Positions 37,590-46,163 of a stretch of 64,000 bases of DNA are shown piece after piece. Position 1 is the stretch's first letter, and each line of letters begins with the position of its first letter. Both the position numbers and the translations under genes were made by a program. A model generated the notes under the pieces. The model was not told where the DNA came from, did not search any database, and saw only the letters and a list, made by a program, of their open reading frames with translations. This DNA is from Fodinicurvata sp. EGI_FJ10296. Lineage in GTDB: Bacteria; Pseudomonadota; Alphaproteobacteria; DSM-16000; Inquilinaceae. The stretch covers positions 62,001 to 126,000 of the forward strand of contig NZ_JBFCVL010000003.1 of the NCBI RefSeq assembly GCF_040712075.1, given 5' to 3'.

Positions 37590-38885
37590 TCAGATCGGCT
37601 CGCCGCGCCACAATGCCGACGCTGTGGCGGCCTCTTCGGGATAGACCGTTACCAGTTCGCCACCCTGCCATTGGACCATGACCGGGATGGCGTTGACATT
37701 CAGGCCGGTCTCGTCGAAGTCGATCTCGCCGCCGCTCATCACCGACGCCCAGCCTTCGTTGAACGTGTTGTTGCGCAAGGCGTCGCGCAGGGCGTCGCTG
37801 TCGGTCGTTCCGGCGATCTCCAGCGCCGATTTCAACACGCCCATCAGGGCCGCGTGCTCCAGCGCCTCGTGGACCATGAAATAGCCGAACCGCTCGCGGA
37901 ACCGCTCGGTGTATTCCGGCGCCCCGTCGTAATTGGCGGGCGAGATCGACAGCACGCCGTCCGACAACTCGCCCAGCCCGTCGCGGAAATCGGGAATGAC
38001 GTAACCCGCCGCACCGCCGACCGCCGGCGTGTCCAGTCCCTGCTGACGCATGGTGCGGACGATGAGCAGAGAGTCGTTCAGATACGAGACCGGAAACACG
38101 ACCTGCGCTTCGGAATTGCGCAGATTGCGGATCAGCGGGTTCACGTCGGTGATGCCCAGTGGATAGGCCTCGTCCATGACGATCTCGATCCCGGCCTCTT
38201 CGGCGGCGGCGCGCAGGCCGCCGGCTTGAGACGTGCCATAGGCCGTGTCCTCGTACATGATCGCCACACGGTCCAGCGACTCGCCCGCTGCCTCGGCCAG
38301 TGCGACGGTATAATCGAACTGTGCGCGGCCGATATCCGATGCCTTGGAGACGACCTGGAACACATTCTGGAAGCCGCGTCCGGTGATCTCGTCGGAGAAC
38401 GACATGGTCAGCAGCGGGATGCCCCGGCGTTCTGTCACCTGAGAAATCGCCAGCGTCAACGACGACGCGAACGCGCCCAGAATGGCGGTCACGTTGTCCT
38501 GTGAAATCATCCTCTGCGCCACGTTGGCCGCCGTCGACGGCGTGGAGGTAGAGTCGGCGATGATCAGATTGATGCGCGCGCCGCCAAGTGCTTCGATACC
38601 GCCGGCCTCGTTGATTTCGTCGGCGACCAGTTGAATGCCGTTGCGGGAATTGATGCCGAACTGCGCATTGGCGCCCGACAGCGGCACGACGACCCCGATA
38701 TTGATGTCACCGTTGCTCGCCAGCAGCCCCCTGGAGGCAAAGGGCGCGGCCAGAGCGGCGCCAGCCAGCGCGGCCGACCCCTGCAACACGCGGCGGCGTC
38801 CCAACCCCTTGCCCGCATTCCCGATTCCAGCGATCCCGGAACTGGGCATCCACAGGCGATGATCCGTTTTCGGCGTCTTTTTCAT
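37590..38885 (-). CDS. Branched-chain amino acid-type ABC transporter substrate-binding protein
   Basis: 431-aa periplasmic binding protein of the leucine/amide-type family. The N-terminus carries a twin-arginine signal (GLGRRRVLQGSAALAGAAL), so export via Tat is predicted, with cleavage near residue 52. Family blocks: INIGVVVPLSGANAQFG, then NGIQLVADEINEAGG, then a second domain with PLGITDVNPLIRNLRNSEAQ. LivK-type proteins for amides, aromatic acids and amino acids look alike; the substrate cannot be predicted. The divergent GntR gene and catabolic operon suggest an aromatic or acyl compound. Start ATG at 38883-38885. Confidence 0.93.
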   Translation of the reverse strand: MKKTPKTDHRLWMPSSGIAGIGNAGKGLGRRRVLQGSAALAGAALAAPFASRGLLASNGDINIGVVVPLSGANAQFGINSRNGIQLVADEINEAGGIEALGGARINLIIADSTSTPSTAANVAQRMISQDNVTAILGAFASSLTLAISQVTERRGIPLLTMSFSDEITGRGFQNVFQVVSKASDIGRAQFDYTVALAEAAGESLDRVAIMYEDTAYGTSQAGGLRAAAEEAGIEIVMDEAYPLGITDVNPLIRNLRNSEAQVVFPVSYLNDSLLIVRTMRQQGLDTPAVGGAAGYVIPDFRDGLGELSDGVLSISPANYDGAPEYTERFRERFGYFMVHEALEHAALMGVLKSALEIAGTTDSDALRDALRNNTFNEGWASVMSGGEIDFDETGLNVNAIPVMVQWQGGELVTVYPEEAATASALWRGEPI

Positions 38886-38958
38886 GGCGATTCCTCCCGA
38901 GGAATTTCATTTAGTGTTCTAAACCATAGGACCCTTTCCTTTCAGCCGTCAAACTGAT

Positions 38959-38971
38959 TGACAGACTGTCA
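38959..38971. promoter_or_regulatory. Perfect palindrome, likely GntR operator
   Basis: TGACAGACTGTCA is a perfect 6-1-6 palindrome in the 100-bp divergent region between the binding-protein gene and the GntR gene. It lies 15 bp before the GntR start and 74 bp before the other start. FadR-type GntR regulators bind short palindromes of this kind, so joint control of both directions is plausible. Confidence 0.55.
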
Positions 38972-38985
38972 TACAATTTTCGACT

Positions 38986-39714
38986 ATGGAGCCGATGAAC
39001 GACACCATGAAAATTCAACGCCACCGTCTGTCGCTCGCCGATCAGGTCGTCGACACGATGCGGCAGAACATCATGAACGGCCGGTTCCAGCCGGGCGAGA
39101 AGCTTGTCGAACGCGAATTGTGCGATCTCCTGGGCGTGTCGCGGACGTCGCTCCGCGAAGCTTTGAGCCATCTCGCCGCCGAGGGGTTCATAGAACACGT
39201 GCCCCACCGCGGCCCGTTCGTCGCACGCGTCACCGCTGACGAGGCACAGGCGATCTACGAGGTGCGCGAAGTGCTCGAAGGGCTTGCCGGCCACGGATTC
39301 ACCCGGCACGCCGACGCCGACCAGCGCCGCCAGTTGCACGAGGCCGTAGCGGATCTGGGTGCACAGCCCGAGCCGCTCGACCGGCAGCAACTCGTTGCAA
39401 TCAAGAACCGGATCTACGCCATCCTGCTGGACGGCTGCCGCAACAACGTGGTCCGCGAGACCCTGACCCTGCTGAACAACCGCATCGCCCTGCTGCGCGG
39501 CATGTCGCTGTCGTCGCCGGGGCGCCTGCAGCAGACGCGCGACGAAATGCAGGCGATCCTCGATGCCATCGATACCGGCGATCCGGAAAATGCCCGGGCC
39601 GCCTGTCAGAGCCATGTCCGTTCCGCCGCCAACGTCGCGCTCGACGCCCTGCGGGCGGCGCAATCCCATTCCGAAACTGCAACTTCAAAACAGAGGGAAC
39701 AACGAGATGAGTGA
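38986..39714 (+). CDS. GntR-family transcriptional regulator (FadR/FCD type)
   Basis: 242 aa. Winged helix at about 10-80 (LADQVVDTMRQNIMNGRFQP, ERELCDLLGVSRTSLREALSH) and an all-helical FCD ligand-binding domain after it (EVREVLEGLAG near 85). FCD members typically sense a small organic acid and usually repress catabolic and transport genes. It overlaps the next gene by 8 bp and is divergent from the binding-protein gene, placing it as the local regulator of both. Alternative starts: 38995 and 39007. Confidence 0.9.
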   Translation: MEPMNDTMKIQRHRLSLADQVVDTMRQNIMNGRFQPGEKLVERELCDLLGVSRTSLREALSHLAAEGFIEHVPHRGPFVARVTADEAQAIYEVREVLEGLAGHGFTRHADADQRRQLHEAVADLGAQPEPLDRQQLVAIKNRIYAILLDGCRNNVVRETLTLLNNRIALLRGMSLSSPGRLQQTRDEMQAILDAIDTGDPENARAACQSHVRSAANVALDALRAAQSHSETATSKQREQRDE

Positions 39715-40093
39715 CGACAATTACGAAAAGGGCCTGAAAATCCGCCGTGAAGTGCTGGGCGCGGAGTATGTCGACAAGGCGATCGCCAACGCCGACGACT
39801 TCAATCGGCCGCTGCAGGAACTGGTTACGTCGTATTGCTGGGGATCGGTCTGGGGCCGCGAGGAACTGTCCAGGCGCGACCGCAGCCTGATCAATCTGGC
39901 CATGCTAACCGCGCTGAACCGGCCGCATGAAATCAAGCTCCACCTGCATGGCGCCCTGAACAACGGCCTGACCAAGGACGACATTCGCGAAGTCCTGCTG
40001 CAGACGGCGATCTATTGCGGCGTGCCCGCCGCCATCGACAGTTTTCGCATCGCCCGCGAGGTCTTTGCCGAGCGTGAAGCGGAGAACAAGTGA
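39707..40093 (+). CDS. Carboxymuconolactone decarboxylase family protein
   Basis: 128 aa. Fits the PcaC/CMD family: VLGAEYVDKAIANADDF near 15, TSYCWGSVWGREELSRRDRS and the Leu-Ala-Leu block LINLAMLTALNRPHEIKLHL, ending with REVLLQTAIYCGVPAAIDSF. In the beta-ketoadipate pathway PcaC decarboxylates 4-carboxymuconolactone, but many paralogues in catabolic operons have other roles. The start is the ATG at 39707, overlapping the GntR gene; it runs into the dehydrogenase gene with TGATG. The conserved Cys pair of peroxidase-type members (CxxC) is absent, supporting a decarboxylase-like assignment. Confidence 0.8.
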   Translation: MSDDNYEKGLKIRREVLGAEYVDKAIANADDFNRPLQELVTSYCWGSVWGREELSRRDRSLINLAMLTALNRPHEIKLHLHGALNNGLTKDDIREVLLQTAIYCGVPAAIDSFRIAREVFAEREAENK

Positions 40094-40995
40094 TGACGGA
40101 ACGCGTCGGGTTCATCGGGCTCGGCCGGATGGGCCGACCGATGGCGAGTAATCTGGCCAGGGCCGGCTTCGGCCTGGTGCTCCACGATGCCGTGCCGGGC
40201 GTTGCCGACCAACTGGCGGCCGAACTGGGGGCGCAAGCGGCCGCCAGCCCGGCCGACCTGGCGGGCCAATGCGATCGCATCATCACCATGCTGCCCAATA
40301 GTGCGATCGTCGAAGCGGTGCTGGAGGGTGACAAGGGTGTTATGTCGGCGCTGCAGCCGGGCACCGTGATCATCGACATGAGCTCGTCGGATCCGGATTC
40401 CACCCGGCAACTGGCGGCGAAGACCGAAGCCGCTGGCGGAACGCTGATCGACGCCCCGGTTTCCGGCGGCGTCAAGAAGGCGGTGCAGGGCTCACTGGCG
40501 ATCATCGCGGGCGGCGACAGCGACACGCTCGCCCGCTGCCGGCCGCTGTTCGAGGCCATGGGCGCCAAGACCCTGGAAACCGGCCCCACCGGCACCGGTC
40601 ACGCCATGAAGGTGATCAACAATTACGTCTCCGCCGCCGGGCTGATCGCCGCCAGCGAGGGCCTGGTCCTGGCCCGCAATCAGGGCATCAGCGACGAGAA
40701 CTATGTCTTCGTGCTGAATGCGTCGACGGGCAAGAGCAACTCGACCGAAAACAAGCTGGCCCAGTACATCACCAACGAGGCGTTCAATTCCGACTTCCTG
40801 CTGTCGCTGATGAGCAAGGATGTCGGCATCGCCCGCACGCTGGCCCAGCGCGGCAAGCTCGATCTGCGCCAACTGAACTTCGTCGCCGACATGTGCGAGG
40901 AAGCGCGCGACATGCTGGGTGACCAGGCCGACCATACGGAAGTCTATCGCTTTGTCGCGGCCAAGGCGGGTCTCGCCGGAGTCGGGGGCCAATAA
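40093..40995 (+). CDS. NAD(P)-dependent beta-hydroxyacid dehydrogenase family protein
   Basis: 300 aa. N-terminal Rossmann motif VGFIGLGRMGRPMASNLARA; DAPVSGG substrate loop near residue 118; catalytic Lys in GTGHAMKVINNYVSAAG near 170. This places it in the 3-hydroxyisobutyrate/tartronate semialdehyde reductase family. The substrate cannot be assigned. It starts at the ATG overlapping the preceding stop by one base, and ends overlapping the next start (TAATG), so it is cotranslated in the catabolic operon. Confidence 0.9.
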   Translation: MTERVGFIGLGRMGRPMASNLARAGFGLVLHDAVPGVADQLAAELGAQAAASPADLAGQCDRIITMLPNSAIVEAVLEGDKGVMSALQPGTVIIDMSSSDPDSTRQLAAKTEAAGGTLIDAPVSGGVKKAVQGSLAIIAGGDSDTLARCRPLFEAMGAKTLETGPTGTGHAMKVINNYVSAAGLIAASEGLVLARNQGISDENYVFVLNASTGKSNSTENKLAQYITNEAFNSDFLLSLMSKDVGIARTLAQRGKLDLRQLNFVADMCEEARDMLGDQADHTEVYRFVAAKAGLAGVGGQ

Positions 40996-42281
40996 TGACC
41001 GAAGGGCGGTTTGACGCCTGGCGTCGGCGCGCGCAGGCCGACCGCGTGCTGGCAAGTCTGGCCGGGGGTGTCGACGTATCCGTGGCGCTGACGGGCGAAG
41101 TCCCGATCGGCCGGATCGTCCTGGCCGACCCGATTGAATGGCCGAAATCGGGGCCAGAGTCGGGTCCGGCACCGGCGTTGACACTGTCGGCCCCCGACAG
41201 CTTCTGGCACGGATTGATGTCGGGCACCGCCCCGCCGGGCGGTCATGGTCTGGGCGCAGCGTTGGCAACCGGCGCGCAACTCAAAATCGACGGGCGACCC
41301 GGTCTGCTGGCCCGCGCTCGTCCGGCACTGGAACGTCTGTTCGAACTGGCGGCCCCGGTACGCATGGATGATGGCGCGCCCTGGGCCGGAGACGCGGCGC
41401 TGCCGGTGGGCCGCTATGCCGATCTGGCGACGGACACCGGCGAGCGCGCCCGGATTTACTTCGAAAGCTCGGGCCCGACGGTCGATCCGTCGCTGCCGCC
41501 GGTGGTTTTCCTGCACACCGCCGGCGCCGACAGCCGCCAGTTCCACTTTCAACTGGCCGATGGTGGACTGTCCCGGAACCGCCGGCTCTATGCCTTCGAC
41601 ATGCCGCGCCACGGGCGTTCCCTGCCGCTGACCGATCGCTCGCCGTTCGAGCGCGCCGACCTTGACGCCAAAGCCTATATCGGCTGGTGCAAGACCTTCA
41701 TGGAGCGTGTCGTCGGTGAGCCTGCGATCCTGATTGGCTGCTCCATGGGCGCCATGGCCGCGCTGATGACCGCCGCCGACCACCCGGATCTGGTCGCAGG
41801 GGCGATTGCGGTCGAAGCGCCGGAACGTTCGCCCGATCGCCGCTCAGCGGATCTGTCCGATCCGGGCCTCGACCAGACGCGCTTCGTCCCGGCCTATGTC
41901 CGCAGCCTGATGAGCCCGCACAGCCCGGAGCGCTATCGCGACCTCGCCACCTGGATCTACAGCCAGGGCGGTTTTTCCACCTATGTCAACGACATCGCCT
42001 TTTACAGCCGGGCCTTCGACGGTTCCGCCGTGGCCACCCGGCTGAACGCCGCCAAGATGCCGGTCGCGCTGCTTACCGGCAGCTATGACTATTCCGCGTC
42101 ACCGGCATCGACGCAAAAACTGCACGCGGTCCTGCCGCAGTCGCGGTTCGTGGAAATGACCGAACTCGGCCATTTTCCGATGATCGAGAACCCGCCCGTG
42201 TTCACCCGCTATCTTGCCGACGCGCTGGCCTTCGTCGACGACGGCCGTACCGACAAGAAACCTGACCGGAGCAATCCATGA
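40995..42281 (+). CDS. Alpha/beta hydrolase fused to an N-terminal SCP2-like domain
   Basis: 428 aa. The C-terminal part from about 165 is an alpha/beta hydrolase: oxyanion-region VVFLHTAGADSRQFHF, the nucleophile elbow GCSMGAMAA (Ser about 250), and the late His in ELGHFPMIENP. The N-terminal 115 residues match the pattern of an SCP2 sterol-carrier-like domain (a beta sheet ending with GAQLKIDGRPGLLARARPAL), which binds hydrophobic ligands. The combination suggests a hydrolase of a lipid-like or aromatic acyl substrate. It overlaps the downstream metallo-beta-lactamase-fold gene by 4 bp. The SCP2 call is inferred from pattern only. Confidence 0.75.
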   Translation: MTEGRFDAWRRRAQADRVLASLAGGVDVSVALTGEVPIGRIVLADPIEWPKSGPESGPAPALTLSAPDSFWHGLMSGTAPPGGHGLGAALATGAQLKIDGRPGLLARARPALERLFELAAPVRMDDGAPWAGDAALPVGRYADLATDTGERARIYFESSGPTVDPSLPPVVFLHTAGADSRQFHFQLADGGLSRNRRLYAFDMPRHGRSLPLTDRSPFERADLDAKAYIGWCKTFMERVVGEPAILIGCSMGAMAALMTAADHPDLVAGAIAVEAPERSPDRRSADLSDPGLDQTRFVPAYVRSLMSPHSPERYRDLATWIYSQGGFSTYVNDIAFYSRAFDGSAVATRLNAAKMPVALLTGSYDYSASPASTQKLHAVLPQSRFVEMTELGHFPMIENPPVFTRYLADALAFVDDGRTDKKPDRSNP

Positions 42282-43057
42282 CGGCCCTGCCTCAATTCGA
42301 CATCTATGCCGTGCGCTATGGCTTCTGCAAACGCACCCACGCCGAATGCTTCCTGCATTCCGACAGCCACGATGTCCCCCGGCAACTGGATTATTTCGTC
42401 TGGCTGGTGGTCGGCGGCGATCGCGCGATCCTGGTCGATACCGGCTTTTCGGCGGAAACGGCAAAGGCGCGCGGCCGGACCTTTCTGCAATGCCCGATCG
42501 AGGCCGTCGGCAAACTCGGCTGGCCGGCGGAAAAGCTGACCGACATCGCCATCACCCACCTGCACTACGACCATGCCGGCAATCTGGCGCGCGTGCCGGA
42601 TGTGCCGATCCACATTCAGGAAGCCGAACTGGCCTTTGCCACCAGCCCTGCCATGCGCCATCGGCTGGTCAACGCACCGTTCAATGTCGACGACGTTTGC
42701 GAAATGGTCCGTCGCACCTATCGCGACCGGCTGCGCTTTCATCGTGGTGATTCCGAAATCTGCCCCGGTGTCGAGCTGAAACTGGTCGGCGGCCATTCGC
42801 GGGGCCTGCAGTTCCTGCGCGTCCACACCCGCCACGGCTGGATGGTGCTGGCGTCAGACGCCGCCCATTTCTACGACACCTTCACCGAACGCCACCCGTT
42901 CCCGATCGTCGTGGACATGGTGCAGACGCTGGACGGCTACGAACGCCTTGCCGCCGCCGCCGACGATCCCGGCCTCATCATTCCCGGCCACGACCCCGAT
43001 GTCCTGACCCGCTTCCCCGCCGGTCCGCTGCCCGATACGGTTCATATCACGGGGTGA
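42278..43057 (+). CDS. Metallo-beta-lactamase-fold lactonase-like protein
   Basis: 259 aa. The metal motif THLHYDHAGNLA (HxHxDH) is at about 93, a further His in GGHSRGLQF near 166, an Asp in ASDAAHFYD near 190, and a final His in PGHDPDVLTRFP. This set is typical of the N-acyl homoserine lactonase group, but many members of the same group hydrolyse other lactones or esters. The context (carboxymuconolactone-type gene, hydroxyacid dehydrogenase, hydrolase) points to lactone hydrolysis in catabolism rather than quorum quenching. Start ATG overlaps the preceding stop (ATGA). Last gene of the operon. Confidence 0.85.
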   Translation: MTALPQFDIYAVRYGFCKRTHAECFLHSDSHDVPRQLDYFVWLVVGGDRAILVDTGFSAETAKARGRTFLQCPIEAVGKLGWPAEKLTDIAITHLHYDHAGNLARVPDVPIHIQEAELAFATSPAMRHRLVNAPFNVDDVCEMVRRTYRDRLRFHRGDSEICPGVELKLVGGHSRGLQFLRVHTRHGWMVLASDAAHFYDTFTERHPFPIVVDMVQTLDGYERLAAAADDPGLIIPGHDPDVLTRFPAGPLPDTVHITG

Positions 43058-43107
43058 TAGCGGATATCGTTCCCGGAACCGTTCGAAAACCTCGACGCAG
43101 GCAAGGA

Positions 43108-44037
43108 TCAAATGTCTCTTGCAGCCAGTGCATCCGGTGCGCGACCCGGGCCGCGTCCTGGCTGCGCCCGCTGCGCAATAATTGTTCGCTGCATCCACAC
43201 CCCGACTGCAACACTCACCACGATCAGCACGACCCCGGACAGTTGCAGCGAGGTCATTGATTGCCCCAGGATGATCCATCCGAGAAACAGGGCGGAGACT
43301 GGACTGAAGAACCCGAGCGTCGTCGGGGTGATCGGTCCGAGTTGCGCGACACCCCAGAACCATACCGTGTATGTCACCGCGCCGCCGATCAGCGCCAGAT
43401 AGAAGTAGCCCGCCAGATTGGCGACGCTGATGGTTGGCATGGGCGGGTCGATCAGGATCGCAGCCGGGGCCAGAAGCAGCCCCCCGATAACCAGCTGCCA
43501 GGATGCAAAGGTCAGGGGCGAGACCGGAAACTGCCATCGCTTCGTCAACACAACGCCAAGCGCCATCGAGACGGCGCCGGCGATGGCCGCGGCAATCCCT
43601 ACCGGATCGACCGACGCTTCGGGCGTAAGCGCCAGGAGCGCGACCCCGATGACACCGCCGATCCCGGCGACATAGACCAGGATGCTGACCCGCGTTCCGA
43701 GGAGCAGTGCCGAAAGGGTGAAGACGATAAGCGGCTGCACCGATCCCACCGTGGCGGCGACGCCGCCCGGCAGTCGGTAGGCAGCCTCGAAAAGAAGCCA
43801 CCAGAAGATCGAAAAATTGAGAGCCGAGACAATGAGCAGCTTTCCGATCCAGGACGGATGCGGCAATTGCCGGGTAACTGCCAGCAAGGCGAGACCAGCT
43901 GGAAGCGCGCGTAGGCAGGCGTTCGTGAGCGCGTGATCGGGCGGCAGGAGCTCGGTCGTCACGACGAATGTGCTCCCCCATATGGCGGGAACCAGTGCGG
44001 TCACGGCGATGATGGCGGGTTGTCTCATGCTTCCCAT
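43108..44037 (-). CDS. EamA/DMT-family transporter
   Basis: 309 aa with about ten predicted membrane helices in two EamA repeats. Repeat 1: IIAVTALVPAIWGSTFVVTT, LLPPDHALTNACLRALPAG. Repeat 2: VSMALGVVLTKRWQFPVSPL, TPTTLGFFSPVSALFLGWII. Proteins of this group export or import small metabolites; the substrate is unknown. It is divergent from the MarR gene (108 bp between starts), so MarR control is likely. The C-terminus has a short hydrophilic tail. Confidence 0.9.
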   Translation of the reverse strand: MGSMRQPAIIAVTALVPAIWGSTFVVTTELLPPDHALTNACLRALPAGLALLAVTRQLPHPSWIGKLLIVSALNFSIFWWLLFEAAYRLPGGVAATVGSVQPLIVFTLSALLLGTRVSILVYVAGIGGVIGVALLALTPEASVDPVGIAAAIAGAVSMALGVVLTKRWQFPVSPLTFASWQLVIGGLLLAPAAILIDPPMPTISVANLAGYFYLALIGGAVTYTVWFWGVAQLGPITPTTLGFFSPVSALFLGWIILGQSMTSLQLSGVVLIVVSVAVGVWMQRTIIAQRAQPGRGPGRAPDALAARDI

Positions 44038-44065
44038 TCCTTGTTACACTGGAATATCTCCCTGC

Positions 44066-44100
44066 AATATCTCTACGTCAAGATATTTATCTCTACGTCA
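44066..44100. promoter_or_regulatory. Operator-like repeats between EamA and MarR genes
   Basis: AATATCT (44066-44072) and AGATATT (44081-44087) form a 7-bp inverted repeat with an 8-bp spacer, the layout of MarR operators. In addition TATCTCTACGTCA occurs twice as a direct repeat, at 44068-44080 and 44088-44100, exactly 20 bp (two helical turns) apart. The region lies 46 bp before the MarR start and 29 bp before the EamA start, so it can control both. Confidence 0.6.
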
Positions 44101-44145
44101 AAATAACACTCTTGAGTGCCGCCCCTAACGGCTGTAGGATGAGAC

Positions 44146-44691
44146 ATGGACAGGGTAGACCAGATTCTCTCTCAGTGGCGCGAGCAGCGCCCCGACCTGA
44201 ATGTGACGCCGATGGGCACGGTCGGCCGCATCAGCCGGGTGTCGGACATTTTCACGGCCTCGATGGCGGTCGTGTTTGCCAGGCATGACATCAATGCGGC
44301 CGCGTTCGACGTTCTCGCCACCTTGCGTCGCGCCGGCCCGCCCTACAGCCGCTCGATCGGCGAGATGGTCGACTGGATGATGATCAGTTCGGGGTCGACG
44401 ACCAATCGTATCCAGCGGCTGGAGGCAAGCGGCCTCATCGAGCGGATCGTGGACACGAGGGACGCCCGCCGGGCCTCGGTCAGGCTCACCGATGCCGGGC
44501 TGGCCAAGATAGATGAGGTCGTGGAGGATCACGTGGCCAATCAGGCAAGGCTCACGAGTTGCCTGTCCGACGAGGAGCGGCACATTCTCGAGGGGCTGCT
44601 CAAGAAGATGGAAGCCGCTGCCGATCCGGACTCAGAGAGATGGTCCCGGAATTATGCGCAGGATGACAAGCTCATCCCGACGGCGTCCTGA
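44146..44691 (+). CDS. MarR-family transcriptional regulator
   Basis: 181 aa. Winged helix-turn-helix around residues 50-120 with RRAGPPYSRSIGEMV, the recognition segment SSGSTTNRIQRLEASGLI and the wing RIVDTRDARRASVRLTDAG. It probably represses the divergent EamA gene and itself; the operator-like repeats in front support this. N-terminal extension of about 30 residues (QWREQRPDLNVTPMGTVGRI) is common in the subgroup. The ligand is unknown. Confidence 0.9.
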   Translation: MDRVDQILSQWREQRPDLNVTPMGTVGRISRVSDIFTASMAVVFARHDINAAAFDVLATLRRAGPPYSRSIGEMVDWMMISSGSTTNRIQRLEASGLIERIVDTRDARRASVRLTDAGLAKIDEVVEDHVANQARLTSCLSDEERHILEGLLKKMEAAADPDSERWSRNYAQDDKLIPTAS

Positions 44692-44783
44692 CCCGCTTCC
44701 CCACCGGGCCCATGCCCGATACAGTGCCTATCATTGGATGATAGCAGCCCCGACAGAACGGGGCCGATAAAGGGGAGAGTTAT

Positions 44784-46163
44784 ATGACGGATTTCGATCT
44801 TGTCGTACGGGGGGACCTTGTCCTGCCGCAGCGGATCGTCAAGGACGGCTGGGTTGCGGTGAGTCAGGGACGGATCGCCATGGTCGGGGATGGCCCGCCG
44901 CCATCGGCCACGACGGTGCATGACGCGCGCGGCGCCTGGGTGATGGCCGGGGCGATCGACGCCCATGTCCACTCTCTCAGCCAGCGGGGTCAGGAGGGGT
45001 TTGGCCGATCGACCCGCTCCGCCGCATCGGGCGGCGTGACGGCGTTTTGCGATATGCCCTATGACGACGGCCGGCTGATCGCCAATGTTGAAAATTTCGA
45101 CGCCAAGCGGCGGGAAATCGAAGCCGAGGCCGTGATCGATGTCGGTCTGTATGCCACGATCCATCCGTCTGACGGCACGGCCAACATCGCCGATCTGGCG
45201 CGCGCCGGTGCCAGCGCCTTCAAGTTCTCGACCTATGAATCCGATCCCGGCCGCTTTCCACGAATTCCGACGGCGCTGCTGGCCGAGGCCTTTGCCGCGG
45301 CGGGCGCCTTTGGCCTCGTCTCCGGTGTTCACAACGAGAATCAGGAAATCGTGGATGCCTGCATCGCCAAGGCAAGAAAGGACGGACTGAACTCACCAGA
45401 GGTCCACGCCGCCACACGCCCGGTCTTGAACGAGGCCATGGCCATGCTGGAAATCTACGAAGCGGGCGTCACGGCCGGGGCCCGCGCCCACGTGGTCCAT
45501 TGTTCGATCTCGCGCGGGATCGAGATCTGCGAGAGCTATAAGCGCCAGGGACACGCCGCGTCGGTGGAGGTTCTGCTGCCCCACCTTGCCCTGACGGAAG
45601 ACGACGATGTGCGTCGGCTTGGCGGCTTCGGCAAGATCAACCCGCCGATCCGTCCAGCGCCGGAGCGCGAACGCCTCTGGCGGCATCTGGTCGCCGGTCA
45701 GATCGATATCGTCTCCAGCGACCATGTCTGCTGGTCGCTCGATCGCAAGAACAACGACAACATGCTGAAGAACGCCTCCGGCCTGCCCGGTGTCGATGCG
45801 TTCATGCCGCTGTTCCTGACGGCCTGTCTTCGCCGCGATGTACCCCTGTCGCTGGCGACGCGGCTGGTCTCGCTCAATCCCGCCCGGCATTTCGGCTTCC
45901 TGCCCGACAAGGGGTTGATCGCAACGGGCTACGACGCCGATCTGGTCGTCATCGAGCCGGGTTCGTTCAAATACGACAGCGGCAATACATTGTCGGTTCT
46001 CGACTGGAGCCCCTATGACGGCATGACCATGGATGTTCGGGTTCAGGCGACATTTGTGCGCGGTGCGTTGGTCTGGGACGGCTCGGCCATCGTGCAGGAG
46101 CCCGGCTTCGGGCGCTTCATCCGTCCGACATCGGCACCAGAAACGCGGGTTTCCCAACAATGA
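44784..46163 (+). CDS. Dihydroorotase/hydantoinase-like amidohydrolase
   Basis: 459-aa amidohydrolase fold with a TIM barrel. Metal ligands: DAHVHS near residue 59 (HxH), Lys in AFKFSTYE (candidate carboxylated Lys bridging two metals), His in ARAHVVHCS and the Asp in VSSDHVCW. C-terminal beta-sandwich residues (YDADLVVIEPGSF) return to the N-terminal sheet. Hydantoinase, dihydropyrimidinase and allantoinase members are alike, so cleavage of a cyclic amide is the safe call. The following gene is a carbamoylase-type hydrolase, overlapping by 4 bp, which together would make a ring-opening-plus-decarbamoylation pair. A GGGGAGAG ribosome binding site lies just upstream of the ATG at 44784. Confidence 0.88.
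   Translation: MTDFDLVVRGDLVLPQRIVKDGWVAVSQGRIAMVGDGPPPSATTVHDARGAWVMAGAIDAHVHSLSQRGQEGFGRSTRSAASGGVTAFCDMPYDDGRLIANVENFDAKRREIEAEAVIDVGLYATIHPSDGTANIADLARAGASAFKFSTYESDPGRFPRIPTALLAEAFAAAGAFGLVSGVHNENQEIVDACIAKARKDGLNSPEVHAATRPVLNEAMAMLEIYEAGVTAGARAHVVHCSISRGIEICESYKRQGHAASVEVLLPHLALTEDDDVRRLGGFGKINPPIRPAPERERLWRHLVAGQIDIVSSDHVCWSLDRKNNDNMLKNASGLPGVDAFMPLFLTACLRRDVPLSLATRLVSLNPARHFGFLPDKGLIATGYDADLVVIEPGSFKYDSGNTLSVLDWSPYDGMTMDVRVQATFVRGALVWDGSAIVQEPGFGRFIRPTSAPETRVSQQ

Noticed and set aside
42278-43057. Quorum-quenching lactonase
   Set aside because: The HxHxDH fold fits, but the operon is catabolic and no quorum-sensing synthase or receptor is seen; a general lactonase is safer.
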